Shown: positions 17,554 to 25,878, numbered from the stretch's first letter. The stretch is DNA of 64,000 nt from Pseudomonadota bacterium (GCA_023423535.1 JAFAFL010000131.1:21322-85321), one strand, 5' to 3'. Notes: generated by a model not told the origin, from the sequence alone. Made by a program: numbers and translations.

Positions 17554-17575
17554 GTTGCTGGAAAATTTCTGCAAC
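17554..17575. promoter_or_regulatory. Imperfect palindrome in divergent intergenic region
   Basis: GTTGC (17554-17558) and GCAAC (17571-17575) flank an AT-rich centre GGAAAATTTC, giving a nearly symmetric 22-bp site in an otherwise GC-rich region. It lies between the LruC lipoprotein gene (start 17488, minus) and the small gene at 17651 (plus), about 70 bp from each start. It is a candidate operator or promoter element; no protein is proposed. Confidence 0.35.
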
Positions 17576-17650
17576 GCTGTAGTCGGGCTGTTCGAAGCCT
17601 CACCTTTTCCCACCCGTCGCAAGCGTCCGGCAGAGCTAGGCTGCCGACCG

Positions 17651-17965
17651 ATGGCTGACATCACCAACCACCGAAGCGCGCTGATCGCCCGAATTCTCGA
17701 CGGAGAGGGGCGGCTTTCCCCGGCCGTGCGCCGGTCGGCCTTCGGCGACGACCGAAAGACCGTGCCTGCTCACCTACAGGGGCTGGTGGAGAAGGTCGCG
17801 AGGAACGTCTGGAAGGTGGTGGACGAGGACCTCGCGGGCCCAAAGTCGGCGGGCGTCACCGAGGACGAGCTCTTCGAGCTGACGGTGTGCGCGGCGGTGG
17901 GACAGGCCTCGCGGCAGTACGAGAGCGCGCTGGCGGCGCTCGAGCGCGCAGTGGGGGAGGGCTAG
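17651..17965 (+). CDS. Small helical protein, operon partner of the AhpD-like selenoprotein gene
   Basis: A 104-residue protein, all helical by composition. The pattern LSPAVRRSAF...VPAHLQGLVEKVARNVWKVVDEDLAGPKSAGVTEDELFELTVCAAVGQA (read in parts) resembles short all-helical proteins that accompany or are distantly related to CMD/AhpD-fold proteins, but it has no CxxC. The ATG at 17651 is preferred to 17549 because homology-like sequence starts there. The next gene begins 3 bp after its stop, and the ribosome-binding site GGGGGAGG of that gene lies inside its last codons. A structural or regulatory subunit role is inferred from pairing. Confidence 0.7.
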   Translation: MADITNHRSALIARILDGEGRLSPAVRRSAFGDDRKTVPAHLQGLVEKVARNVWKVVDEDLAGPKSAGVTEDELFELTVCAAVGQASRQYESALAALERAVGEG

Positions 17966-17968
17966 ACG

Positions 17969-18553
17969 ATGCGGCTGCGGATCCTCGACAGCGGTCATTC
18001 ACTCCCGAAGAAGGCCCTCTTCACCTTCATTCGGGTTGTCTCCGGTGCGCCCGCGCCGGACGTGGTGAAGACGCTGATGTACCGGCCGGAGTTCTTCGGG
18101 ACCCCGATGCGCGCGGTCTTCCAGGAGGCGATGCGCGGCCCTTCGGACTGGACCGTCGCCGAGCGCGAGCTGATGGCCTCGTTCGTCTCGAAGACGAACG
18201 AATGCGAGTTTTGAACGAAGTCTCACGCCGCGGTCGCGGCGAAGGCCTGGGGAGACGAGGCGAAGGTGGAGGCGGTGCTCGCCGACCTCGAGACGGCGCC
18301 CATTGGCGAGGGGCTGCGGGCGACGCTGCGCCTATTGCGCAAGGTCACGCGGGCGCACGGTGAGGTCACGCCGGAGGACATGAAGGAGGTCCTCCGGACC
18401 GGCGTCACGCCCGCGCAGATCAAGGACGCGCTCGCGGTGTGCTTCAGCTTCAACGTCATCACGCGGCTGGCCGACACCTTCGAGTTCCACGTCGGCCCTC
18501 GCGAGCACTTCGACATCGGCGCGAAGGCGCTGCTCAGCCGCGGCTACCGGTAG
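17969..18553 (+). CDS. AhpD-like / carboxymuconolactone decarboxylase-family selenoprotein (in-frame TGA = Sec82)
   Basis: The frame runs from ATG 17969 to TGA 18212-18214 and, in the same frame, on to TAG at 18551-18553, giving 194 residues if TGA is decoded. The upstream part ends ERELMASFVSKTNECEF and the downstream part begins TKSHAAVAAKAWGDE. In CMD/AhpD peroxidases this is exactly E...CxxC...H, so the TGA replaces the second active-site Cys, giving Cys79-Glu-Phe-Sec82 and His86. A 6-bp stem with a GGUC loop lies 11 nt after the UGA (18226-18241). Both halves keep normal codon use and family spacing. Expected role: thiol/selenol-dependent peroxide reduction. A nonsense mutation is the alternative; the hairpin argues against it. 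Confidence 0.82.
18226..18241 (+). promoter_or_regulatory. SECIS-like hairpin
   Basis: CGCCGC (18226-18231), loop GGTC (18232-18235), GCGGCG (18236-18241). A perfect 6-bp stem shows the GGUC apical loop used by bacterial SelB. The first loop G is 18 nt after the UGA, close to the spacing in E. coli fdhF. It is within the coding sequence, as bacterial SECIS elements are. Confidence 0.7.
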
Positions 18554-18562
18554 AGAAGTGCG

Positions 18563-18916
18563 TCAGTCGTCCTGCGCCACGCAGACGGTCACCGTGCTGT
18601 CGCGGTGGGTCCGGCAGGCGTAACCGGAGCGGCAGTCACCCGGGTCGTTGCACCGGAGGAAGCAGGCGTTGAAGTCCCCGCCCGCTCCTTCGCGCACGCA
18701 GACCGAGCCGTTCGGACACGAGTCCGGATCGTTGAGCACGCACTGGGTGCTGCAGTAGCCGCCGGGCGTCTCGTCGCGGTTGATGCAGATCGACGTCCCG
18801 CCGCCGCAGTCCTTGGGGACCGTGCAGGGATCACCGACGGTGTTTCCGCACGCGGCGAGCCCGAGCGCGCCCATCACCAGCCCCAGCGTCATCCAGTTCC
18901 TCATCAGCTTGCTCAC
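18563..18916 (-). CDS. Cys-rich lipoprotein
   Basis: The product is 117 residues. GTG at 18916 is chosen because GGAGGG lies 8 bp upstream (18930-18925); ATG at 18904 is the alternative. The lipobox LAAC is followed by a small domain with 12 or so cysteines in paired spacing (DPCTVPKDC, GGYCSTQC, DSCPNGSVC, GDCRSGYACRTH). This disulfide-rich layout is common in myxobacterial surface lipoproteins. It converges on the selenoprotein gene with a 9-bp gap. No function can be assigned. Confidence 0.75.
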   Translation of the reverse strand: MSKLMRNWMTLGLVMGALGLAACGNTVGDPCTVPKDCGGGTSICINRDETPGGYCSTQCVLNDPDSCPNGSVCVREGAGGDFNACFLRCNDPGDCRSGYACRTHRDSTVTVCVAQDD

Positions 18917-19001
18917 GGTGGGTGCCCTCCACTTCCGTCCTGATGCATCGCGCCATACCTTGACGCCGCAATCAGTTCCAGCGGGCAGCAGGAGGAGAAA
19001 A

Positions 19002-20807
19002 ATGGCGGCAGCGATTGAGGCGAAGCATCCGGCGGCGGCACCTTCCGGCGGGTCCTTCCTCGTGTCGGAGGTGGGGACCGCGGCGATCGTCACCCCCGAG
19101 TCGTTCAGCGAGGAACAGCGCCTCTACTACAAGACCGCGCTCCAGTTCGCGAAGGAGCAGGTCCTCGCGAAGGCGGACCGGATCGAGGCGAAGGATCACG
19201 CGCTGCTGCGCTCGCTGCTCGCGGAGGCCGGCATGCTGGGCCTGCTGATGATCGACATCCCCGAGTCCTACGGCGGGCTCGGCCTCGACAAGACGACCTC
19301 GCTGCTGGTGGCGGAGGCCTCCTCCGTCTACGGCTCCTGGTCGGTGACCATCGGCGCGCACACCGGCATCGGCTCGCTGCCCATCGTGTGGTTCGGCAAC
19401 GAGGAGCAGAAGGCGCGCTACCTGCCCAAGCTTGCGACGGGTGAGCTGGTGGCGGCCTACGCGCTGACGGAGACGGGCAGCGGCTCGGATGCGCTCGGCG
19501 CGCGGACGAAGGCGCAGCTCAGCGAGGACGGCAAGCACTGGATCCTCAACGGCTCGAAGCAATTCATCACCAACGCCGCCTTCGCGGACGTGTTCGTCGT
19601 CTTCGCCAAGGTGGATGGCGACAAGTTCACCGGCTTCATCGTGGACCGCGACACGCCGGGCCTCTCCATCGGTGCGGAAGAGCACAAGATGGGCATCCGC
19701 GGATCGTCCACCTGCGCGCTCACCTTCGAGGACGCGAAGGTCCCCGCGAACAACGTGCTCGGCGAGATCGGCCGCGGTCACAAGATCGCGTTCAACATCC
19801 TCAACCTCGGCCGGCTGAAGCTCGGCGCGGGCGTGGTCGGCGGGATGAAGCAGGCCATCGAGGACGCGCTCCGCTACGCGCAGGACCGCAAGCAGTTCAA
19901 GACGCCGATCGTCCAGTTCGGGCTGCTCCGCGAGAAGTTCGCGCGCATGGTCGCGCACACCTACGCGATCGAGTCCATGGCGTACCGGACGGGCGGCCTC
20001 ATCGACGCGCGGCTCGAGGGCGAGGACAAGACCGCGGCGGACTACGACCAGAAGATCATCGAGGCCATCGAGCAGTACGCGGTGGAGGCGTCCATCCTCA
20101 AGGTCGCCGGCTCCGAGGCGCTGGGGATGGTGTGCGACGAGGCGGTGCAGATCCACGGCGGCTACGGCTTCATCGCCGAGTACCCGGTGGAGCGCGCCTA
20201 CCGCGACGCGCGCATCAACCGCATCTTCGAGGGCACCAACGAGATCAACCGCATGCTGCTGGTGGGCATGCTCCTCAAGCGCACGATGAAGGGCGAGCTG
20301 CCGCTGATGGAGCTGGCGATGGCGCTCGACGAGGAGCTGGCGAACGGGAACCTCCCGCGCGCGCGCGGCGCCGACGAGCTGGCCCAGGACGCGCTCTCCG
20401 CCGAGTACCTCAAGCGGCTCGCGGTGTACGCGACGAAGACCGCGCTCGAGGTGTGGGGCCCGGAGATCGAGAAGCACCAGGAGGTGCTCGGGTGCGTGGC
20501 GGACATCATCATGGACGCGTTCGCGCTCGACTCGATGGTGACCCGCACCCGCCAGGCGGCGGAGGACGGGAAGCTCGATCCCGCGCGCGTGGCGGCGGTG
20601 CGCCTGTTCGCTATGGAGGCCCAGCCTCGCGCCTTCGAGCGCGCGCGCCGGGCGCTCTGCGGTGCGGTCTCGGGTGAGCAGCTGGAGGAGCACCTCGAGC
20701 GGCTGCGCCAGCTCGACCGCTTCACGCCCGCGGATCCGGCCGCGCTCCGCGAGACGCTGATGGAGCGCGTCGAGGCGAAGGGCGGCTATCCCTTCGGCGT
20801 CGAATAG
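19002..20807 (+). CDS. Acyl-CoA dehydrogenase (VLCAD-like, with C-terminal extension)
   Basis: This 601-residue FAD enzyme carries out the first step of fatty-acid beta-oxidation. ALTETGSGSDALG and NGSKQFITNAAFAD are the two family signatures. QIHGGYGFIAEYPVERAYRDARINRIFEGTNEINR (read in parts) is the second signature block with the catalytic Glu in FEGTNE. Residues about 430-601 form the extra helical domain of very-long-chain-type enzymes. ATG at 19002 has GGAGGAG 5 bp upstream. An upstream in-frame extension to 18780 would overlap the divergent lipoprotein and is rejected. It appears monocistronic. Confidence 0.9.
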   Translation: MAAAIEAKHPAAAPSGGSFLVSEVGTAAIVTPESFSEEQRLYYKTALQFAKEQVLAKADRIEAKDHALLRSLLAEAGMLGLLMIDIPESYGGLGLDKTTSLLVAEASSVYGSWSVTIGAHTGIGSLPIVWFGNEEQKARYLPKLATGELVAAYALTETGSGSDALGARTKAQLSEDGKHWILNGSKQFITNAAFADVFVVFAKVDGDKFTGFIVDRDTPGLSIGAEEHKMGIRGSSTCALTFEDAKVPANNVLGEIGRGHKIAFNILNLGRLKLGAGVVGGMKQAIEDALRYAQDRKQFKTPIVQFGLLREKFARMVAHTYAIESMAYRTGGLIDARLEGEDKTAADYDQKIIEAIEQYAVEASILKVAGSEALGMVCDEAVQIHGGYGFIAEYPVERAYRDARINRIFEGTNEINRMLLVGMLLKRTMKGELPLMELAMALDEELANGNLPRARGADELAQDALSAEYLKRLAVYATKTALEVWGPEIEKHQEVLGCVADIIMDAFALDSMVTRTRQAAEDGKLDPARVAAVRLFAMEAQPRAFERARRALCGAVSGEQLEEHLERLRQLDRFTPADPAALRETLMERVEAKGGYPFGVE

Positions 20808-20918
20808 GCGGCCAGGCGGTTGGCGGTTGCGCGCCTTCGGGCGTCAGCGCCCACCTGCACGCCGGACGAGCAACGCGCCGGGCCCGCGCATGACGTCGCG
20901 CGGCCCGGTGCGCACGCT

Positions 20919-20948
20919 TCTCGAAGGAACTTCTCTCGAAGGAACTTC
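20919..20948 (+). repeat. Tandem 15-bp direct repeat upstream of a membrane-protein gene
   Basis: TCTCGAAGGAACTTC occurs twice head to tail (20919-20933, 20934-20948), starting 50 bp before the ATG at 20969. Two exact copies on one helix face and a half (15 bp) could be a regulatory site, or a simple duplication. Confidence 0.45.
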
Positions 20949-20968
20949 GAACGGCGCGGGAGGGCGCG

Positions 20969-21481
20969 ATGAACAGGGTCGGAACGAGCGCGTTGGACGG
21001 CGCGAGGGGAGCGCTCGCGGGCGCGTTGGCGAGCAAGGTGATGGGCCGCGTCACCACGTACATGTACGAGCACCAGGACGAGAAGGCCACGGAGCGCGAG
21101 GAGTCGGTGCGCGGCGGCAAGGCCTCCTTCGAGGTCGCGGCGGAGAAGGCGGCGCGGCTCTTTGGCCGGGAGCTCGACGAGGACCAGCGGAAGAGGCTCG
21201 GCGGGGTGATGAGCTGGGCGCTGGCGATTGGCGCGGGCACGGTCTACGGCATCGTGCGGCGCAGGCTGCCGGCCTCGAAGCGCGGCATGGGCCTGCTCTT
21301 CGGCACCGCGTTCTTCCTTCTCGTGGACGAGGGCATGAACACGCTCTTCCGCTTCACCCCGCCGCCGCGCGCGTTCCCCTGGCAGGCGCACGCCCGCGGG
21401 CTCCTCGGGCACCTGACCTATGGGCTCGCCGCGGAGCTGCAGCTTCGCGCCACGGATGCGGCCGCGCGGAGGGCCTTCTAG
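20969..21481 (+). CDS. Putative DUF1440-like inner-membrane protein
   Basis: A 170-residue protein with a Gly/Ala-rich N-terminus (DGARGALAGALASKVMGRVTTYMYE) like YagU/DUF1440 proteins. Hydrophobic segments lie near 80-97 (MSWALAIGAGTVYGIV) and 105-122 (GLLFGTAFFLLVDEGMN), and a last one around 143-157 (LLGHLTYGLAAEL). ATG at 20969 follows GGGAGGG. No known biochemical role; YagU has been linked to acid resistance in E. coli, which cannot be carried over here. Confidence 0.55.
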   Translation: MNRVGTSALDGARGALAGALASKVMGRVTTYMYEHQDEKATEREESVRGGKASFEVAAEKAARLFGRELDEDQRKRLGGVMSWALAIGAGTVYGIVRRRLPASKRGMGLLFGTAFFLLVDEGMNTLFRFTPPPRAFPWQAHARGLLGHLTYGLAAELQLRATDAAARRAF

Positions 21482-21516
21482 CCGGGAGCGGGCGTCCCGG
21501 CGGCATTGGCCGGCGG

Positions 21517-22614
21517 TCATGCGAGGTGCGCGAGGCCCTCCAGCGCGGTGGCCTCGGCGCCGAAGCCCATCTGTCCGAGCAGGTCCACGAAATCCGGCAC
21601 AGGCAGGCTGCCTCCGGTGGCGCGCGCGTGGCCGTGGGCAACCTCTTCGCCCTCCGGCAGCCGGAAGCCTCGCAGGAGCGAGATGAGGTCCCGCTCTTTC
21701 GCCGAGCGCATGGCGAAGTTCACCCGCCCCGGCAGGTAGCCCACGTTGGCGGCGATGACGACCGACTCGGAGAGCCTGCGCGTCCAGCGGGTGGCCACCA
21801 GCGGGTGCACGCGCGCGCCGGAGGCGAAGAGCAGCAGCGCGAACTCGCCGGCGAAGCGAGGCGGGGTGCGGCTGCAGCGCGTGACCTCTGCGTTGACCTC
21901 CTCGCGCATCGCGGCGAGCCGCTTCGCGGTCGGCACGCGCTGGGCGGCAATGTCGTCCGGGCCCTTCGCGTCGAGCAGCGCGCGAAAGGCGGCCTCGATG
22001 TCGCGCGACGCGCTGCGGTTCGCTGCGTTGACCAGCGCCACTGCCGTGGAGAGCGCCTTCCGCGTTCCCGGGACGCTCGCCTCCTTCATTGCCCGGTCGA
22101 CGCCGAGATCCCCCGCCAGCCCGAACGCGCGCAGCCACTCGAGGCCCGCGAGCTCCACGCCCGCCACGCCGCCGAGCACGTCCCAGGTGAGCGCGCTGGT
22201 CGCCGTCTCCTCGTCGCGACCCGCGGCACTGACGAGGATCGCGCCCGGTGGAAGCCCGGCCGGGACGTGGTGGTCGAGAATCACCGTCGGGATGCCCTCC
22301 GCGATCGCGCCCGCACGGCTACCCATGTCGAGCACCAGCACGAGGTCCGGACGAAGCGCCGAGATCCGCCTCTGGATGCGGGGCGTGTGCACGTGCTCGC
22401 CGCGCTCGGGGTGCAGCACACAGGGCACCGCCCCGAGCCGCTCCACCGCGCGCCACGCGATGACGCCCGAGGAGAGCCCGTCCGCGTCGCCGTCGGGCAC
22501 GATGAGCACGCGCGCCTTGCGGCCAGCCCGTGGCGCCGCGGCTTCGGCGATGAGTCGTCGCGCGCGTGCCGTGGCGCGGGGTTCGCTTTCGATGCGTTGG
22601 TGCGCGCGCTCCAC
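21517..22614 (-). CDS. DHH-family (RecJ-like) phosphoesterase
   Basis: The protein is 365 residues. Motif I PDGDADGLSS (40-49), motif II VLDMGS (94-99) and motif III LDHHVPAG (113-120) supply the Asp/His ligands for the two metal ions of DHH phosphoesterases. The rest is a RecJ-like linker and a divergent C-terminal domain. It is shorter than RecJ (about 560) and lacks an obvious OB-fold, so it could be a single-strand exonuclease, an oligoribonuclease or a small-nucleotide phosphodiesterase. Start is GTG at 22614. It is monocistronic, with a 214-bp gap to the divergent histidine kinase. Confidence 0.82.
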   Translation of the reverse strand: MERAHQRIESEPRATARARRLIAEAAAPRAGRKARVLIVPDGDADGLSSGVIAWRAVERLGAVPCVLHPERGEHVHTPRIQRRISALRPDLVLVLDMGSRAGAIAEGIPTVILDHHVPAGLPPGAILVSAAGRDEETATSALTWDVLGGVAGVELAGLEWLRAFGLAGDLGVDRAMKEASVPGTRKALSTAVALVNAANRSASRDIEAAFRALLDAKGPDDIAAQRVPTAKRLAAMREEVNAEVTRCSRTPPRFAGEFALLLFASGARVHPLVATRWTRRLSESVVIAANVGYLPGRVNFAMRSAKERDLISLLRGFRLPEGEEVAHGHARATGGSLPVPDFVDLLGQMGFGAEATALEGLAHLA

Positions 22615-22828
22615 CCGGTGAAGGTGCGCCGCGCTGCCCTTTGCGGCACGACACGCGCTCCCGAGTTCACCGGACGCATGGCCCCATGCCAGGCGAGCGC
22701 GACACGCGCGGTGGGGACCTCCGGAGAAGTGGGTGCGCCGCGACCCGATGGTTCAAGGGCACCCGCTCTGCGAGTAAACGCGCTCTCTGGGAGAGTCATG
22801 GTCCTGCCATTGCAGCCTCCACCGGCAC

Positions 22829-24496
22829 ATGTCTCGCGATCCGTCCCGGGAAGAGGAACGCCTGCTCGTCATCGACCGCCTCGGGGTGCTCGATACGCCG
22901 CCAGAGGCCTGCTTCGACGCGCTCGTGGGGCTGGCGGCCAGCCTGTGCCACGCGCCGATGAGCGCGATCACGCTGCTCGCCCGCGACCGCCAGTGGCTGA
23001 AGGCCCGGCAGGGCATCGCGCTGAGCGAAACCGCGCGCAGCGAGGCGATCTGCGTCCACACCATCGACCGCCCCGGTCTGCTGGTCATCCCGGACACGCG
23101 CGAGGATCCGCGCACGAGCGGCCTTCCCCACGTCCGCGCCGAGGAGGGCATCCGCTTCTACGCGGGCGCGCCGCTGGTCACCACGAGCGGCCACACCATC
23201 GGCGCGCTCTGCGTGCTCGACACCTCGCCGCGTCCTGCGGGCCTCACCGAGGAGCAGGGCCAGGCGCTCCTCGTGCTGGCGGTCCAGGTCGTCGCGCAGC
23301 TCGAGCTTCGCCAGGCGCTGCGGACGCAGGAGGCCCTGCTCGACGAGCAGCGGAGGGCGCGCGAGGCGCTGGCCCGGAGCGAGGAGCGCCTCCGGCTGGC
23401 GGGGGAGGCGACGCACGATCTGCTGTGGGAGATCGATCTGGTGACGGGCTCCAGCGAGGGCCTCGGCCGTCTGCGGCGGCTCTTCGGGGAGAACGCGCCG
23501 CACGACCTCGCCGGGTTCATGAAGCGCGTCCACCCCGACGACTACGAGGCGCTCCGCCGCTCCTTCCGCGCGGCGGTGCTCGGCAGGGGCGAGACCTGGT
23601 CGATGCAGTTCCGCTACCTCGGCGACGGCGGCGCGGTCCGCTGGAGCCAGGCCCGGGCGCGGCTGCTGCGCGACGAGCGGGGCTGGACGGTCCGCGTGTA
23701 CGGCGCGCTCCTCGACGTGACGGAGGAGATGACGCTCCGCGAGCAGATGGTCCAGAGCGAGCGGCTCGCCTCGGTGGGCGCGCTCTCCGGCGGCGTGGCG
23801 CACGAGATGAACAACCCGCTCGCCTGCGTGCTCTCGAACCTCACCTGGCTGCGCGGTGATCTGCGGCCGGGGCAGTGCACCGACGACCAGCTCGCGGCGA
23901 TCGACGACGCGGTGCACGGCGCGGAGCGGCTGCAGCGCATCGTGGCGGACCTGCGGACCTTCGCGCAGGAGGGCAACGACGTGCAGGGGCCGGTGGAGGT
24001 CGAGGCCGCGGTGCGCTCCGCCCTCACGCTCACCCGCGCGCAGCTGACCGACCGGGCGATGCTCACCGAGGAGCTGTCGCGCGTCCCCCCGGTGACCGCG
24101 AACCTGCCGAAGCTCACCCAGGTGATGGTCCACCTGCTGCGCAACGCGGTGCAGGCGGTGACGGGCGTTCCGGGGACCCGGCGTGTGACCGTCCGCACCG
24201 GGCTCGCGGGCGCGGGCAGCGTGTACGTGGACGTGGAGGACACCGGAGAGGGCATGTGCGAGAGCGTCCGCCGCCGCGCCTTCGAGCCCTTCTTCACCAC
24301 GCGCGCCGTCGGCGCAGGTCAGGGCCTCGGCCTCTCGGTGTGCCACGGGCTGGTGAAGCAGATGGGCGGGACGATGGAGCTCTCTTCGGAGCCGGGGAGG
24401 GGAACGCGCGTGCGCGTCGTCCTCACGGCATCCGCGCCACCGCGTCCATTCCCAGCGACAGGCGCGCGCGCCACGGAGGAGGCGGCAGCGCCTTGA
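22829..24496 (+). CDS. GAF-PAS sensor histidine kinase
   Basis: The 555-residue cytoplasmic kinase has no membrane segments. A GAF domain spans about 12-160 (DALVGLAASLCHAPMSAITLL ... GALCVLD, read in parts). A helical linker is followed by a PAS fold at about 185-300 (HPDDYEALRR). The phospho-acceptor box GGVAHEMNNPL has His325. The ATPase domain has the N box LLRNAVQAV, G1 DTGEGM, F box FEPFFTTR and G2 GQGLGLSVCHG. No receiver domain or adjacent response regulator is present, so it is an orphan. Its last 74 bp overlap the convergent PilZ gene. Confidence 0.9.
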   Translation: MSRDPSREEERLLVIDRLGVLDTPPEACFDALVGLAASLCHAPMSAITLLARDRQWLKARQGIALSETARSEAICVHTIDRPGLLVIPDTREDPRTSGLPHVRAEEGIRFYAGAPLVTTSGHTIGALCVLDTSPRPAGLTEEQGQALLVLAVQVVAQLELRQALRTQEALLDEQRRAREALARSEERLRLAGEATHDLLWEIDLVTGSSEGLGRLRRLFGENAPHDLAGFMKRVHPDDYEALRRSFRAAVLGRGETWSMQFRYLGDGGAVRWSQARARLLRDERGWTVRVYGALLDVTEEMTLREQMVQSERLASVGALSGGVAHEMNNPLACVLSNLTWLRGDLRPGQCTDDQLAAIDDAVHGAERLQRIVADLRTFAQEGNDVQGPVEVEAAVRSALTLTRAQLTDRAMLTEELSRVPPVTANLPKLTQVMVHLLRNAVQAVTGVPGTRRVTVRTGLAGAGSVYVDVEDTGEGMCESVRRRAFEPFFTTRAVGAGQGLGLSVCHGLVKQMGGTMELSSEPGRGTRVRVVLTASAPPRPFPATGARATEEAAAP

Positions 24497-25139
24497 GGTG
24501 CAGGATGTGCTCGAGCCGCTCGACCGTGTCCGGTCGCAGCTTGCCGAACTGAACGCCGAACGCCGCCTGCCGCAGCCAGTTGCGATCGCGCAGAGGATCG
24601 CGCGCCCAGACGACCTCTCCGTGCAGGCTGAGCTGACCGATGGAGAGCCACAGCTCGAGAAGGAACGGCTCGCCGCGGCGGATGCGATCCGGCAGCGGCG
24701 CGTCCACCACCTCGAGGCCGAGGCCGCTGAGCGACACGTCGCGCACGAGGTAGCGGGGCGCGTCCGGCGACTCCTCCTCGCCGTGGACCACGAGGGGGAT
24801 GCGCGGGTGCGCCCGCAGCTTCTCGTAGCGGTGCTGATCGAAGATCGTCTGCACCAGCGCCTCGAGCGAGCCCGGATCCGGGCCCGGGTCGTAGCGGATG
24901 TGCAGCGCGTGCGAGCCGCCGTCGCGGGGCGTGACCTCGAGGACCTCGCCCACCACCTCCACCGGGCGGTCCACGCCCTCGGCGAGCAGCTCGAACACGA
25001 AGCGCGTGCCGAGCGGCAACGCGCGGCGGCTCTCCAACGTGACCGTGCCGCGCCCCACCGAGCGGGTGAACTCCGCCAGCAGGGACGACGCGCTCTTGTA
25101 GCCAATCCGAAGCCGGATCGGCCCGCCCTTCACCGACAT
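24423..25139 (-). CDS. PilZ-domain protein (predicted c-di-GMP receptor)
   Basis: The product is 238 residues. The N-terminal half (1-95) looks like a PilZ-related beta-barrel of the kind found in myxobacterial proteins. The second half has the c-di-GMP motifs RAHPR (RxxxR, 109-113) and DVSLSG (DxSxxG, 134-139). A C-terminal helix follows (LRPDTVERLEHILHL). It is expected to bind cyclic di-GMP and relay to motility or polysaccharide machinery. It is convergent with the histidine kinase, and the coding regions overlap 74 bp tail to tail, so transcripts would form antisense duplex there. Confidence 0.85.
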   Translation of the reverse strand: MSVKGGPIRLRIGYKSASSLLAEFTRSVGRGTVTLESRRALPLGTRFVFELLAEGVDRPVEVVGEVLEVTPRDGGSHALHIRYDPGPDPGSLEALVQTIFDQHRYEKLRAHPRIPLVVHGEEESPDAPRYLVRDVSLSGLGLEVVDAPLPDRIRRGEPFLLELWLSIGQLSLHGEVVWARDPLRDRNWLRQAAFGVQFGKLRPDTVERLEHILHLKALPPPPWRARLSLGMDAVARMP

Positions 25140-25161
25140 CCCGTCCCGATTCGGGCGCGGC

Positions 25162-25779
25162 CTAAGCCTCGCCGTCCTTCACGTACTCGCCGGTGGCGGT
25201 GAGGCGGTAGGTCTCGTTGTCGTAGGTGTGCGTCCCCTCCGACGTGGTGATCGTCCCGTTGATCGTCTGGGTGAAGGTGACGCTGGAGTCGGTGGCGCTG
25301 AACCGCATCGACTGGGTCACGTCCATGTCCACGAAGTCCTTCACCGCGCCGGTGAGGTCCAGCCGGCCCTTCATGAGGAAGTCCACGCTGGTGAGGGTGA
25401 CGTCCATCTTCATCGTCAGCGCGCCGTCCTGGGTCACGTCGTCCCGCTCCACCTCGCTCGTCTCCGGGTCGTCCCACATGGGCTCGGTGCACTCGTCGTA
25501 GGCGAGGTCGAAGGTCAGCCCGAGGCCCCCGCCGAGATCCACGCCCGCGAGCTTCATGGAGACGGTGCCGCCGTTGGTGCAGGACGCGGTGGCGCCGCCC
25601 TCGAAGTCGCCCTGCTGCATGAGCTTGTAGAGCCCGCCCTGAGCGGAGGTGCTGTTGCCCTTGTTCGCGGCAGCGCCCGCGATGCGCGAGGCGGAGTCCT
25701 TGTCCAGCTTCGCGCCGCCACAACCGACGGCGAGCAGGGAGAGAGCGGAGATCACGGCAAGACGGATGGGGAGTGACAT
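25162..25779 (-). CDS. Hypothetical lipoprotein
   Basis: A protein of 205 residues with lipobox AVGC (Cys about 20) and a mature part that alternates polar and hydrophobic residues like a beta-barrel or lipocalin-type sheet (GALTMKMDVTLTSVDFLMKG, SSVTFTQTINGTITT). One Cys pair is possible (SCTNGG and DECTEP). No family recognised. It lies 22 bp upstream-side of the PilZ gene on the same strand and could be co-transcribed with it. The divergent side carries the dcw promoter. Confidence 0.65.
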   Translation of the reverse strand: MSLPIRLAVISALSLLAVGCGGAKLDKDSASRIAGAAANKGNSTSAQGGLYKLMQQGDFEGGATASCTNGGTVSMKLAGVDLGGGLGLTFDLAYDECTEPMWDDPETSEVERDDVTQDGALTMKMDVTLTSVDFLMKGRLDLTGAVKDFVDMDVTQSMRFSATDSSVTFTQTINGTITTSEGTHTYDNETYRLTATGEYVKDGEA

Positions 25780-25878
25780 GACGCCTCCTTAGAGAGCCAG
25801 CAGCGCGGCAGCCCGGCCAGGCCGCCTGCTTCCCCGCCTCGTAGCCCGACGACCCGATCCAGTCAAAGGCCCGGCTTC

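Noticed and set aside
18266..18553. Separate small CMD-like gene starting at an internal ATG
   Set aside because: It is in the same frame as the gene at 17969 and is better explained as the part of one selenoprotein after the recoded TGA.
22676..22689. GCATGG-CC-CCATGC inverted repeat upstream of the histidine kinase
   Set aside because: Only 6-bp arms in GC-rich DNA, no link to a recognisable promoter; could occur by chance.
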